Positions 9,294-21,721 of a stretch of DNA of 64,000 nucleotides are shown piece after piece (position 1 is the first letter of the stretch; every line of letters begins with the position of its first letter). This DNA is from Podospora pseudocomata (Eukaryota > Ascomycota > Sordariomycetes > Sordariales > Podosporaceae): NCBI RefSeq assembly GCF_035222375.1, contig NW_026946365.1, positions 1,426,001 through 1,490,000 on the forward strand. The letters run 5' to 3'. The notes under the pieces were generated by a model. The model did not search any database, was not told the origin of the DNA, and worked only from the letters and a program-made list of their open reading frames with translations. A program made the translations under genes and the position numbers.

Positions 9294-12200
9294 CTACTCC
9301 CCTCCCATTCCCTCCCCATCTGGGCCATCCCCCTCATCCAACTTCACCACCCTCGCCGCCTTCTTCTTCTTCTTCTTCGTCACCACCCCCTCCCCCCCAC
9401 CCCCCTCAACCTTCTTCTTCTTCTTCTTCAACACCCCCTCCTCTCCCTCATCCGCCTTCACAACCGTCTTTGTCTTCTTCTTCTTCTTCTTCACAACCGC
9501 CACCCCCTCGCTCGGCACCCCCTGCGCAACCTGAATCCTCTCATTCGCCCTCTGCATCTCCAACCTCAACCTCTGCACCTCCTTCATCGCCAGCGCCATC
9601 TCCGCTTCCTCCTTCTGCTGCCTCTCGTGCGCAAACCCATCGTCCGGCCTCTGCTCATCCGTCAAGCTCAACCCGCCCAGCACGCTAGAGTTAAACTGCA
9701 ACAGACTCTTCTGCTTAGGCTTCTTGGCCGCCTTGGAGAGATTAAAACTATCAGAGTTATTCTCCGAGTCATAACCCGGACGAGCAGCACCCCCAGGAGT
9801 AGAGACACCGCTATTGCCACCACTACCACCGAGCGTTTCGTCCGCTTCAATGACAATCTTCTGGCGGGCTTGTCGCGGGTGTTGAGATTGTTGATGCCTA
9901 GACGGCCCTGAGACGGAAAGTTTCTCCAAATCAAGTGACATGATCGGGATGGCGTCAATGTCGAGATCCGGCCCGTTTTCTTTTTGGAGAATGTTGTGAA
10001 TTGGTGTCGAGGTACCCGTACGGCTTGATGACATGTCCGGAATGTAAAACGGATCATCCTTGTTACGCTCCCTCCTCTCCGCCTTTCTCCTCGCAACAAT
10101 GTCCGCGTCGAGGTAACTTTCCTCTCCTGCTTGCTGGTAAGAACTGCCGACTTCTTCTGGGGCATCAACCAGCTTCTCGATGGCGGGGCCGCTGTAGATG
10201 CTGGTTGGCGCTGGGCGCTGGTTGTAATACACCTCAAACTCATCATCACCCTGTGTAGGAAGCATCAGCGAGTCTGCCTGTGAAAGCAGGCTGCCCAAGT
10301 TGGGATGAATGGGCTCGTCAAGGTCCAGTCCTGATGGGATAGGGACATTGTACTGCGCCCCCGGTGCGACCGAGTTCAGCTCCCATCCCGTGAACAGTGA
10401 TGGAATGGCCTGTGTAAGAAGCAAAGGTGCGTCTTGCTGAATCTCGTCTGTGGATGGCGCTTGTCCAGACGCGGCTTCGGCGGTGAGTCTGAGAAGCTCA
10501 ATAAACTCGACCGCTCGTTCCTGGACTTCTAGGTAAGGATGTTGCGCAAATGGCTCGAGTATGTGAATAACCCGCGCCATCAGCAACGATAGTGATGACT
10601 TTCTCTCGGGGGTCCACAACGCCCGATCATCCCCGGCAACATGGGCAAAAAGCTTGGGAATCGACTGGAGGCATGTTGCCAACACCTCAGGATAGTCAAC
10701 TCGGGGCATGAGACCAAGCATGTTCCTCAACGTATCGTCAGGCGATGAGAGCTGGAAAGCGTACTCTCCCACCACAAATGCCAACGGCTTCAGGGCGCCA
10801 GTGACCACTGGCCGTGAAGAAACCGTGTCAGTGCTGAGACGCGAGATAATCAACTCCGCAGCGCGCACAGCAGCAGGCCTCACAGCCTTGACCTTTACGG
10901 CCACGTTCCTGAGTTCGTTTCCAATCCTCTCCGAGATATCGACTGACTTGGGTGACGAAGAACTGTCCGAGTCGAGATCCCGAGGGCTCGGAGGCGGAGC
11001 AATGCGGACGAGCTGGGTCAGGACGTCGATATACCAGTCAAAGTCGATCACGTTAGCGTAGTTGTTCTGAGAGCACATGCCCAATATCCGACCGATCACG
11101 TCGATGGTGTAGTCGTCTGGCAAAGGGGCCGTTTGCTCTTGCGACTTGGCACGCCGTCCAGAACCATCTTCACTGGAGTCGTCCAGATCCTCTTGTCCGT
11201 CTTGTTGCTGTGCCAGAGCACTCGACGAGGCTTTGAGCTGCCTCATCAGCCGGCTGACGATGGACAGCAGGTTGTCACTGCTGACCATCCCTTGCACGAG
11301 GTCAAGTGCCTTGATTCTGATGGAGATATCCTCGCTGTCAATGCATTCCAGGATAACATCTTCCTGCTCAGCAACAAGCATTGGATGAGTGGTGACAATC
11401 CTGTTGAAGGCCAGCAGAGCAACATACTTCACTGATCACCCTCGTGTCAGCCGAGTCCCACAATCCGATGAAAAAGCCACTCACAGTTCGGGTCACTGTT
11501 GATTGACACCATGCCCCTGAGCTTGGACACGCATAGTGAGGCAACTTCTTCCCGGGCAGAGAAATCTTCACCGTCACCCAAAATGCCACCCTGAATGATA
11601 CCGTTAATGCATTCATACAGGAGAGACATGGCAGGTGTAGTTTTGACGAGGTTGGTTAATGGCGGCAGCAGCTTTCGGACCAGGCGAGGCTCGAGGGGAG
11701 TCAAAGTCGCAAACTGGACGCAGGTTAGGCAAGGAACTGAGGTACAGGATGTCACATAGGCGTCCTACAAGTTTGATGAGCTTGATGGCCATCCAGTTAT
11801 TCCCGCCATCCACCAGCAATTCAAACAGCCGCGGTGCCAGCGGGAGGAAATCCTGCGGCCTCCTCCATCCCAGCTCACACACCACGTTAACAATAGCAGC
11901 CGTCACACTCGGGTCCTCGTCCTTGTCCATCAACCGCTCTTTGATCTTGGGCCATGCTGCACGTAGCGCCTCGGGGTAAACCAGTGCTAGTCGGTAAAGA
12001 GTGACCACTGTCTTCTTTTTTATGGACGCGTGGGAGTGGGTGAGTCGTGGTAGCAAATCCCCTAGCAGTGAGAGAGCTAATGACGGGGTTACTAGATGTG
12101 GCAGCGCGACGATCGGAAGTGTTATTGTCGTCGGGTGGGAAGAAGCGAGGTCCTTCTTCAGCAAGTTTGTAGCCATCATCAGGACATCGGTATCGGGACG

Positions 12201-12580
12201 GAAACTCTGGACAGCCCCCAGATATCCAACTCGCTTCTGGTGGTATTTTTGCGACGACATAACCTCCAGCACGTGGAAGGAGGCCCAGGACATGTCGTGG
12301 CCGTTCATCTCGAGGTAGATTAGTTTGAGCAAGGCAGTGGCCTTGAGGTCTACGTCCGAGATCAGCTTGAGCGTCCGAGAGATTGACTGTGTGGAGGAGA
12401 CGAACCCATATCTGGGCTTCTTATTTCAGACCGGCATTCTTTCAGACAATTTTGAATGTATTCCTTTTCGTTTCCCTTGTGATTGCGCAGACCTCTAATG
12501 AGGTCGTACAGTGATTTCTCGAACCTGCACCACGTCAGCACCACTCATGCTTCCCAGCATATGGCAAGACCGACATACAT
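9294..12580 (-). CDS. APL5: AP-3 complex subunit delta
   Basis: Five exons: 12580-12579, 12524-12406, 12349-11769, 11713-11485 and 11431-9294, giving 1022 residues. The large delta adaptin belongs to AP-3, which sorts cargo from the Golgi or endosome to the vacuole. The N-terminal half is the armadillo-like adaptin domain, starting MFEKSLYDLIRGLRNHKGNE, with the family blocks DMSWASFHVLEVMSS and TPLEPRL. The acidic and basic C-terminal third has three lysine blocks of six coded by AAG runs. The start codon is split: exon 1 contributes only AT, a 54-nt intron (GTATGT...CAG) follows, and exon 2 brings the G. This gives exactly the N terminus seen across fungi, so I prefer it over any later ATG. 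It diverges from EMC2, sharing an upstream region of about 0.7 kb. Confidence 0.93.
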
Positions 12581-13272
12581 GGCTGTGGTTTTGTGATGTC
12601 AAAGGTGTATATGTCCAATACCTTATTCGTATGCGCTTTTGTGGGAAGACTCGAGGTTGAATATCGCGAAGCTTAGCTCGACGATCCGCGGTTCCTGGAT
12701 TCGGGATTGAATGGCGGGGATGCAGGGGGCACCGTGCTGTGTTGTCGCGGGCTTCAGCGGCGGAAAGGGGCCTTGTAGGATCTGTGAAGGAGGGACGATG
12801 TAGGGATGGCAAGATTCGTAGAGGGCATCTTGGTTTGGTCGTCGTCAATCAGCTCGCAGGCGATTCTGCGCAGTGTTTCGTGGGCTTGCGCAACTCTCAA
12901 CAAAGCTCCAGGGCAGTCTGATGCTGTCGTTGCACCTCCAGGTGGCCCCAAGGTGGGTTGGCCGCACGTCACCGTACAGTGCGTTCCAGCGGGCAGGGAA
13001 CGTGGCCTGGCACTGTATTCGGGGCGGAACAAGCTCCCACCGCGGCCAAAAACTGACAGGGAAGGCCCGAGCTCTGAACCACATGAAGGTCTTGGCGTTT
13101 ATTAGAGGTCCCCACTCTCCACATCCCGTCCCGTCGTCAAGTGGTTTGTTACATTCTGTGTTCCTGAATTCCATCATCAATCAGTCAACCCAACGACAAC
13201 ACATTCAACAACAAACCCGACCCTATCCGAGACACATTCCCACCGAATATCTAATCTAATCTAATCGAATCA
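12581..13272. promoter_or_regulatory. shared divergent promoter of APL5 and EMC2
   Basis: No reading frame here looks real. The 692 bases separate the two divergent starts, so they hold both promoters and leaders. The EMC2 side ends in an A/C-rich leader with TCTAA units (about 13249-13265) just before its ATG. Confidence 0.5.
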
Positions 13273-14438
13273 ATGGCACCGTCCCTCATCCGCTCGCCGG
13301 TCCAGCTGCCACCGGCCGAGGCATTGGCCCTCTCCCAGCAAGCTCCTGTCGTCCTCCAGAGCTCTCCGAGCACCGTGTCATCATCCGCCCTGGGTTCATT
13401 GTTTTCCGCCACCGAGAAGCCCGAGCTATGGATACAATACGAGAACTTGATTCTTTCCTGTCTCCGAACTGGCGACGACAGGGCGGCACAAGAATGCTAC
13501 GATCGACTTGCTGCTCGTTTCGGAAACAATGACCGAGTCAAGGCGCTGGGAGGGCTCATCAAGGAGGCCCAGGCCCAAAATAATGGCGAGTTGGAAAAGG
13601 TTCTGAAGGAGTACGACCAAATGCTCGAGGAGAACAACACCAATCTCGTTCGTGAACCACACTTTCCCTTCCTGCTGTGCTATCCATCCAAGATTGGCCA
13701 GGAACTAATCCCGTCTCCACAGCCTATCATGAAGAGACGTATTGCCCTCCTTCGATCCATGGGCCGCCTCTCGGATGCGGGCTCAGCCCTGATGCAGCTT
13801 CTTGATTTCTCCCCGACCGATTCCGAGGCTTGGTCTGAGCTGTCGGATCTCTACTTTTCTCAGGGGTTGTACCCACAAGCGATCTACGCCATGGAAGAGG
13901 TCCTGATCCTGGCTCCAAACGCATGGAATGTACGCAATGCCACGGTGAAACAGTCTAAGCCCTATGCTAACGGGTCCCCTTCAGGTACATGCCCGACTAG
14001 GCGAACTGCAATACATGGCCGCCACTGCTTCGGGTGCCACTGGTGCACCCTATCAGAAGCAGATGGCAGAGGCCATCAAGCGTTTCTCGCGCAGCATTGA
14101 GTTGTGCGACAATTACCTGCGAGGTTATTATGGCTTGAAACTGGTTAGATATGCCGTTGGAACTGCCAAGACGATATGATTGCTGACCCCTTTTCCAGGT
14201 CACAAAGAGACTGTTGAAGGACAATGCCAAGCCGGCAAAGCAGTCTGACGATGAAGACTTCTCTCTCCCAGATTCCAACACCATTGAGCGGCTGAATGAA
14301 CTGGCCACAGCCAAGTTGGCCGAGATTGTCCGACACAGCAGTGCGCAAGACCGCGGTTGGAGGGGGTACGATGCCGCCGAGGTTGCAGCAGCGCGGGAGC
14401 TCCTCTCCGAGGATGCGCCCTCGGGGATGGAGAGGTGA
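13273..14438 (+). CDS. EMC2: ER membrane protein complex subunit 2 (TPR protein)
   Basis: Four exons, 13273-13647, 13723-13929, 13985-14143 and 14199-14438, give 326 residues; all junctions keep phase 0. EMC2 is a cytosolic TPR subunit of the ER membrane complex, which inserts and stabilises tail-anchored and multipass proteins. The family is recognised from the run LWIQYENLILSCLRTGDD, the segment KRRIALLRSMGR at the second exon start, TPR-type helices (DSEAWSELSDLYFSQGLYPQAI), and the closing block LRGYYGLKLVTKRLL. The tail is acidic and alanine-rich. The third intron uses the weaker donor GTTAGA. The length is close to that of other fungal homologues. The start is the first ATG after an A/C-rich leader. 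Confidence 0.9.
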
Positions 14439-17400
14439 TTTCTTGCTCGGACCAAAGAAACAACGGCATCGCGACAATACCCAGTGACGCGTTCGAAACT
14501 CGCAGACAACGTGAGTCACGATGGCTGCCGGCTAGATGAGGAGCTGCTTCTGCAATGCAGTGGACACACTGTCGCGTTTGACATTCAACCCTCAGGATTA
14601 TTGGCGCATTCTTACAACTGCTTTGCTATTAGCCGAGGTGGTGGGTCTTGGGCAGGAAGACGTATGAGCACCGGCACCCAACGTGGCTCCAGTCAAGGAA
14701 ACGGGATGCATCTGAGCTGTGTGTGTGTGTGTGTGTGTGTGCGTGCGGGTGGGGCACTTGCGGTGCGGCCCTTTGGAGCCCAACCGGAATGCGGCTCGAT
14801 TACTCTTGCAGACCTGCTTCTTTCTCCCGACCACTCGCCGGCCACTTTGGGCACAAAAAAACCAGAGCCACTGGTCTAGTCTGAGCACGAGGAGGATCGC
14901 GCCGCCCAGAAGGGAAACGCCGGTACCTGGCTGGAGCAACGTCAATGGTTGCTCTATGACCTAATGATGCAGCGTTGAAGGAACCCGGACGCCTTCTTCT
15001 GCTGTCCTTGAAGCCTTGAAGCCTTAGCCAGAAGGGTCTCTGCAGGACATGTTGACGTGTCGGTCGCCAGAGTTTTGGTTTTGGGTACGGACTGAGTTGT
15101 CGATGCTGTGGGCTGTGGGCTGCGGGTTAGCAGAGCGAGAAACAGAGTAGAATCGAAAAAGGCAGATGGAGAAAAGGGTCGACATGGCCTATATCTAAGA
15201 CCACATTGTCCACGCGGTGCCTCTTGCGCAAGCTCCTCCACAAACAAACCCCTGCTTTCCTGTCACGAACCGACAACCGAAAATCGAGATCCGGCGCATG
15301 CCGTTTGATTGCGTTGCGAAGCTGTTGCTTGATGGTTCGCATCCCTGTGCATGCATTCTTGTTTGAACTCAACCCACGTACAGATAGGCAACCTATCCAT
15401 CGAGAGCACCGGATCCCTTCGTTGCGGGAGTAGGGTCGAGGATGTATGCACCTAGCGGGTGATGATTCTGTCATTCATGCCTCACCCATCCATCTTCTCG
15501 TTGATGGCTGCTAGGCGTGGGAGAACCGGAAGGAAGAAGGACTCACCGCCTGACGAATGCGGCTTGGGGCCGACGTCGCAAGCTGGCATCGGGCTCCGGG
15601 GTCTTCCCGGTACGGGCAGCCAGCAAAGAGATGCACACAATCCAAGAGCCCGGCCGATTAGCCCAGTGACAGGCCACTGTTTGGATGTGTACGGCCAAGA
15701 TGGGATCAAGTCAGGGTGTGTAAGGGGTTTCCTGTAGGCAACACAACGCTCCGCCCTCCTGTTTAGTGCTACTGCAGCTCGAGTTGTCCCCTACCATTTC
15801 TAATTCAGCCTACCCGGGCGTACATACACTTTATTCGCATTGCCTTGCCTGCTGCTGCTTGCTTCCTTCCATGGTGCTGTGTCGTGTCTCTAACCACTGA
15901 CCACAAAGCAAACACACACATACATGCGGACAGAACAACATCTCAACGTGGACGAACTTTTCTTTTTTCTTTTTTTCTTTTCTTGCGTCCGCCTGCTTGA
16001 CTGATCGGCCCGCGCACTGACAACACAGAAGACATATCAAAACTTCCCATTTCCACCCTCCGATTCTGTCCCACAGAAACACCCTCACGAGCTACAAAGC
16101 TACCTGCCGCAGTCCAACGCCGCACACTCGCATCTCTCGCACCACACCATCCACGGTTACATAATCTAATCATAGCCTCACCGCAACTGAGCACTCGACG
16201 ACGAAGACGTTGAGCAACGCTCGACGAGGACGCATTTGCCGCCAATCCCACCGACACTGCGGGAACACTGAAACCACCCCCAACCAAATCATAGCCTTGT
16301 TTGCTTGCTTTGAGGTATGGGTCATTCTCTCGTCTTATTCTCATTGCATGCTTTTGTTGGATCACTTCTCTTTTTATCCATGATCGGTCCCTCCTGGGGC
16401 TGCACCAAGCACGGTGGCCATTCCGTTGTTCTTCATGAACGGCCATGCAGACCAACCGGGTGTTGAGTCGATACCCTACAGGAACAGGAAACAACTGCAC
16501 TGGACAGCCTTGGCAGTTAGATCGTCATGGGCAATACCACACTCATCATCACCGAGAGGACGGGAATGGGGGAGGCAAACTTGCCCCGTCAACCCTGTGC
16601 ATAGTTGAGCACCTGATGATGATCATGATGATGATAAGGGTGGTGAGGGCGGTAAGCAGTGGTGGTGGTGGTGGTGGTGGTGGTGTTTAACGGTTCACAG
16701 CCCTGGGCCCGTTTCCACTGCCGTCGCGGGGATTCCACGTTCCATTTATCGTCAAGGTCGTCTCGAGCCGAGAGAACCCCTCACTGACGCTATGCTAGTA
16801 TTGAGGCTTATACCTACCTCTCTTACCTTGGCGCCCGTGCTGCGTCTCGAGCCCTTGACAGACAAGAGTGTGAATTGCGGTTCCTGTTTCTCTCCTGGCG
16901 CGGTCAGCGGTCACGAGTGTTACCCACCACAGGCCTGTCTGGTCTGGCCCGACACTGGCTTACACTACTACAAGATAGAGAAGCACATACACAAGCAGAA
17001 TAAAGGTGGGTTGCCCGGCCCCCTCCCCCTCTTCCTATATCTTGGTGTTCTCCCCCTCCTTTCCACAGATATTCCCGTCCTCTCCTTTCCAGAGTGCTGG
17101 GCCCATCATTACACACGCTGTCCCCTCTCCCTCTCTTCCCTCTCTCCTTTCCCCCTTAACCCTCGCCCTCACCCTCACCCTCCTCACCTTGGTCGCGATG
17201 GCGAATGAACTGGGCTAGACGGCAGTCCACTTTCTTTCGTCGTCGCACTGCGAGAGACAGGGCCTGGCTCACTCACACAGCAGCCCCTCATTGTGGATCT
17301 GATCTAGGCGTTTTGTGCATACCGTTCCCTGCCGCTGACCGCTGACCACGGACCACCCCTTCCCCCCAGCAAGGACAACTCTCTCAACCCAAGTCCAGTC

Positions 17401-17858
17401 ACAAACCAACCCGATCTCTCCCTTTTTTTTTTTTTGCGCCCAACCCACTTTATTTATTTTTCGCCCGTGCATTCGTCCCAAGTTCTTCTGCCTCTTTTTT
17501 CACCCGAACTGAAAGAACAGACCCAGATCATCTGAGAGCGATTGCGATTGATACAGTCTACCCCTGACCCGACCAAGCATTTTCCCTCGAGCGTTCTTGT
17601 TGAACATCCACCACAGACCCCCCAAGACTCCCCAGACTCCTCCCCCGCTCCCGCTCCCTGCTCTCCACCCACCACCCACCGGCCGGTAGTGCTCAGCCCA
17701 GCCCAGCCCACCACGAGACAGCGATAAACGAGAGACGATATCTATAAGAACAAGAATACTGCGCCAATTTCATTCCCCTTCAATTACTTGACTCCCACTT
17801 TCTCGACACCATCTGTCGCGAATCAAAGGGTGACGGTAACAGATAGGAACCATTCCCA
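14439..17858. other. 3.4 kb gene-free stretch, probably long leader of the next gene
   Basis: No family is recognised in any frame. A (TG)n run lies at 14718-14742. From about 15830 the + strand turns strongly pyrimidine-rich (15955-15985, 17010-17180, 17415-17435), as in fungal transcription-start regions, and there are good donor-like sites such as GTATGG at 16315. A long 5' leader with one or more non-coding introns for the gene starting at 17859 is the likeliest content. The longest open frame (185 codons, minus strand, 15943-16500) has no recognisable domain and is not called. Confidence 0.45.
14718..14742. repeat. (TG)n microsatellite
   Basis: A pure TG run of about twelve units, ending in TGCGTGCG, lies 280 bases beyond the EMC2 stop. 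Confidence 0.9.
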
Positions 17859-20714
17859 ATGTCGTAAGTAGACACACACACACACACACACCCCTGGCCT
17901 GGACGGCTCTGGAATTCCTCAGCCCGTGCCACCGAGAGCTGTGCCGCAACTCACCTATAACACCCCCCTCCAATAATGTGTCCCGGTTTGACTAACCCGT
18001 CGCGCCCTGTTTTTTCCCCCTCGCGTTAGAATAAGAGGACGATCCGTAACAATAAACACACGCAGTCACAGCCACGCTGCACCATCGACATCTTCAGATT
18101 CATACTATACTGACGAGGACTCGTACTCGCAACAAAGCCACGAGTACAGCGAATCGCTCGCTGACGACGACGACGAAGAGGAAGAGGACGACGACGACGA
18201 CGAAGACGAGTGGGGAGGAGAATACGACGACATTGACCCATCGGATTCTGCATCCACCGCTCACCACGAGCCCTACAAGCGCCCCATTTCCCGAAACCAC
18301 AGCGGCACCGGCAGACCGCACAGCGGCTCCCGACGTCACCGGCTTCCACCACCCCAGGGACGCCAGTCGGCAAGCTACTACCAGTCACCCCAAGCGCCTC
18401 CAATGAGCCTGGACCCCTCGGACGAATACGGCTCGACGTATGGTCGCCCAAGCTATGCCCACGGCCCACCACCGCCCAACAACGTCGGCGCATTCTACGG
18501 AAACCGAGGTAACCAACCCCCAGCAGGGTATGCAGCAAGTCACGTAGGCGGTTTCGGCGCAAGTCCATACGGAGCCGGCCAAATGGTTCCCTACGGTGAC
18601 TATTCGAATCCCTTCGCGCCCATGCGCGGCGCCAACGGGCCCCCTCAAAATGATTACTACAACGATCCCCGCGCACTCGGCCCACATGGTCACCAGCCGG
18701 GTCCGGGTCCGCAGCACTACGGACACGGCATGATGGCCCCCTACAACCCCGCCGGAGCGGCGGCCTCCATGTTTTACGGTGCTCACCAGGGTTATGGTGG
18801 CATGCCTCCACACATGCAGATGCACATGTATCAAGCACCCCCTCCACCGCCAACAGAAGTCAGCCCCAGACCGACGACACCCGCACCCGCCCCTCCTCCC
18901 AAGCCGGCCGAACCAGACCCGGCTATGCTCAAACTGCAAGCCGAACTGGAAGCCTTTAAGAAGGCCCAGAAAGAAAAGGAAGAAGCGGAAAAGCAAAGGG
19001 CACTGGAGGAAAAGATCCGCCAAGACGCCGCAGAGGCCTACCGCCGGCAGATGGAAGAGACTGAACGGCAGAGGAAGAAGGCCGAGGAGGAAGCCGCCGC
19101 GGCAAGGAGAAAGGCCGAGGAGGAGGCTGCCAGGCAAAAGATGGAACACGAAAGGCAGCTTGCTCTCGCCAAGGCCGAAGCTGAAAAGGCGACGCTGGAA
19201 AGGTTGGAGAAGGAGCGAAGAGAGGCCGAGCAGAGGAGGAAGGAAGCCGAGGAGGAGCGCAAGAGGCTTGAGCGGGAGGCACGCGACAAGTTTGAGGCCG
19301 AGATGAGAGCTGCTGAGGAGCGTAGAAGGCGCGAGGCGGAGGCTGCTGCTCTTGCCGAGGCTGAAGCCAAGGCCCGTGTGGAAAGAGCCATCCGTGAGGA
19401 GCAGGAGAAGATGGCGGCCAAGATCAAGGCTGAGGAAGAGGCCAAGGCTGCTGCTGCTGCGAAGGCGGCCGAGGAGGCCAAGAAGCTCAAGGAGCTGGAA
19501 GAAGAGGCGAAGAAGGCTCTGGAAAGGGCCATCAAGGAGCAGGAGGAGAAGCTCGCGGCTGCTGTCAAGGCGGAACGCGAGAAGATTGAGGCTGCTCAGA
19601 AGGCCGAGGAGGAGGCCAAAGCCGCGGCGGCGAAGAAGGCGGCCGAGGAGGAGGCCTGGAAGAAGAAGCTGGAGCAGGAGGCTCAGATGAAGGCAGAGCT
19701 GGAGGCGAGAGAGAAGATTGAGAAGGAGAGGCAGGCTGCCGAGGCGGCTGCTGCTGCCGCCGCCGCGGCAAAGGCCGCTGAGGAGGCCCTCAAGAAGAGG
19801 CTGATGGAGGAGGCCAAGGTGAAGGTTGAGGAGGCTGTCATGAAGAAGGAGAAGCCGCCCATCAGGTTTAAGGATGCTGTCGGGCGCAAGTTTAGCTTCC
19901 CCTTTCACCTTTGCGCCACGTGGACGGGCATGGAGGAGTTGATCAAGCAGGCCTTCCTTAACATGGAGGTCATTGGCCCTCACGTGCAGGAAGGGCACTA
20001 CGACTTGATCGGCCCCGACGGCGAAATCATCCTGCCTTCGGTCTGGGAGCGTGTCATCCAGCCCGACTGGGCCGTCACGATGCACATGTGGCCCATGGAG
20101 AAGCACCCCCTCCGCATGCAGCACCCGGGTATGCCGCCCCCGGGCATGCAAATGCCTGGCATGCCCCCCGGAATGGGCCGACCCCAACCCCAAGGTGGAC
20201 ACCACGGACATGGGCACCGGCCCTCCATGGGGATGCCATACCGGCCACCTTCCCGTCCGACCGGTGGACAAGGCGGACCACCGCCCCCTCCTCCGCCTCC
20301 GGGCGGCATGGCATGGCCGCCTGCCGGTAGCGCCATGGGCGGCATACCGATGCCCGGTCAGGGACAACGTATCAGGGTTCCAATGCCCGGACCGAACGGC
20401 GCCGTTGTTGTGACGGCGGATCCGCCAAAGGTGAAGAAGTCCAAGGGCGCGCCGACGACGGTGCTGGGGTGGATGGCGGGCAAGCCGACGAAGAGCAGCG
20501 GGAAAAAGTATGTTGCAGACTCCTCCCCCCAGATTGTGATATCCAAACCTGTCGTCCCCGAGAAGCACCGAGCACATTATGTGGAGTATAAGTTGAAGTC
20601 ACAGAGTCGAAGTTTGTCGTTTTACCTTGCCCCCCCTGTATCATCATCATTTGTCACGGATGTTTTTTGAGATGGCACTGTGCTGACGTGTATTGGTGCA
20701 ACAGGAAGAAATAA
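17859..20714 (+). CDS. coiled-coil protein with C-terminal ubiquitin-like domain (ULD type)
   Basis: Three exons, 17859-17863, 18030-20507 and 20705-20714, give 830 residues. The first coding exon is only ATGTC before a GTAAGT intron of 166 nt that holds a (CA)n run. The last is 10 nt and completes the end KSSGKKKK; its 197-nt intron has a TGCTGAC branch site. Reading straight on instead gives an unlike tail that stops at 20670. Residues 1-290 are low complexity: an Asp/Glu run near 45-65, then Pro/Gly/Tyr/Met-rich sequence. About 293-608 is a long charged Ala/Glu/Lys/Arg coiled coil. About 612-693 is the fungal ubiquitin-like domain (core IRFKDAVGRKFSFPFHLC, then YDLIGPDGEIILP). A Pro/Gly/Met-rich segment follows. 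The function is not known; such domains are thought to bind proteins. Confidence 0.85.
17872..17891. repeat. (CA)n microsatellite in intron 1
   Basis: About ten CA units begin nine bases after the donor GTAAGT of the first intron of the ubiquitin-like-domain gene. Confidence 0.9.
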
Positions 20715-21721
20715 GCGTTGAGTTACCCAGACACTATCGAAGATAACATCCCTCGACTTACTCACCCGATATACAACCTTTCTCTCATCAACATTTCTCG
20801 CTGCTTTTTTTTCTGGTTTCTTTACTCAGTCTGTGTCTACAGTTTTTTTTTTTTTTTTTTTTGGCTTTTTGATACCTTGTCGCCTATTTTTGCCTCGCAG
20901 GTTTTTTTTTTCTTTCAGTATAACACTTTGAAATTTGGACGGTGGGGGAGAGATATACGAGGTATGATGGAATATGATATTTGGATATGACGGAAACGAA
21001 ACAGATATATGGATGGATGGATGGTCAAGATATGGAGATGGGTATGGAAGATGATGGTGGGTGGCATTAGTTTTTTTTTCTTCTTTTTTTTCCCTTCTTC
21101 TCTTCGTTTCGGCCCGGCGCAAAAAGCTCAAGCATCACATCATGGTCAAAGCATTTGCAACAAAGCGTGGCGCGACGGGCGATTGGGATATTTTTGTTTT
21201 TGTTTTTTTTGGTTTGGTTTGTGTGGTGGTGGTGTGGTCCTAGATGCTTTTTTTGTGGTCCTTCGTTATTTTCTGCTATCTTCTAGGCTGGTTCGTGTTG
21301 TGTTGTTTATTGTTTACTTTTTACGTATTATAAAACCAAAAATGAGAAGTACAAAAATTAAAAAGGGTCAAAGATTGTTGCTAATGTTTTGAGCGTTCGG
21401 TGTGATTGGTTTGGGTGGTTGAAGGTGTCTATGTGTTGTGTGTGTGCTGGGTATCGCCTATCTAACTCCTTCGCTTGCTGTCTATCTCTATTGTACATAT
21501 TTTTACATTCTTCTCCTTCCAACTCCCAGCTCGCTCCCTTCTACGCCTGTGGTGTTACATATCCATAACCATACATCCTTCAAGCTCCTTGTCCCCATAT
21601 TCTTACGCCTTTGCCCACCCTCCGGTACCTGAACCACCAGAACTCTAACCAACTTCCCAACCAGAGTAGCGGCGGCCAAAGTGCTTGTCGCCAGAGCCGG
21701 CCCGGTGACTTTGCTTCCCAT
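20715..21721. other. gene-free 3' flanks, T-rich
   Basis: This is the space between two convergent genes. It has T runs at 20843-20862, 20901-20910 and 21070-21090, and AT-rich sequence at 21310-21365. No reading frame is convincing, and 3' untranslated sequence of both genes is expected here. Confidence 0.5.

Noticed and set aside
15943-16500. A 185-codon minus-strand frame
   Set aside because: It has no recognisable domain, an Arg/Ser-rich composition typical of non-coding GC-rich DNA, and overlaps CT-rich leader-like sequence.
18385-20577. A 730-codon open frame on the minus strand antisense to the ubiquitin-like-domain gene
   Set aside because: It is a shadow of the GC-rich coiled-coil coding strand; its Leu/Gly/Arg-rich product has no family features.
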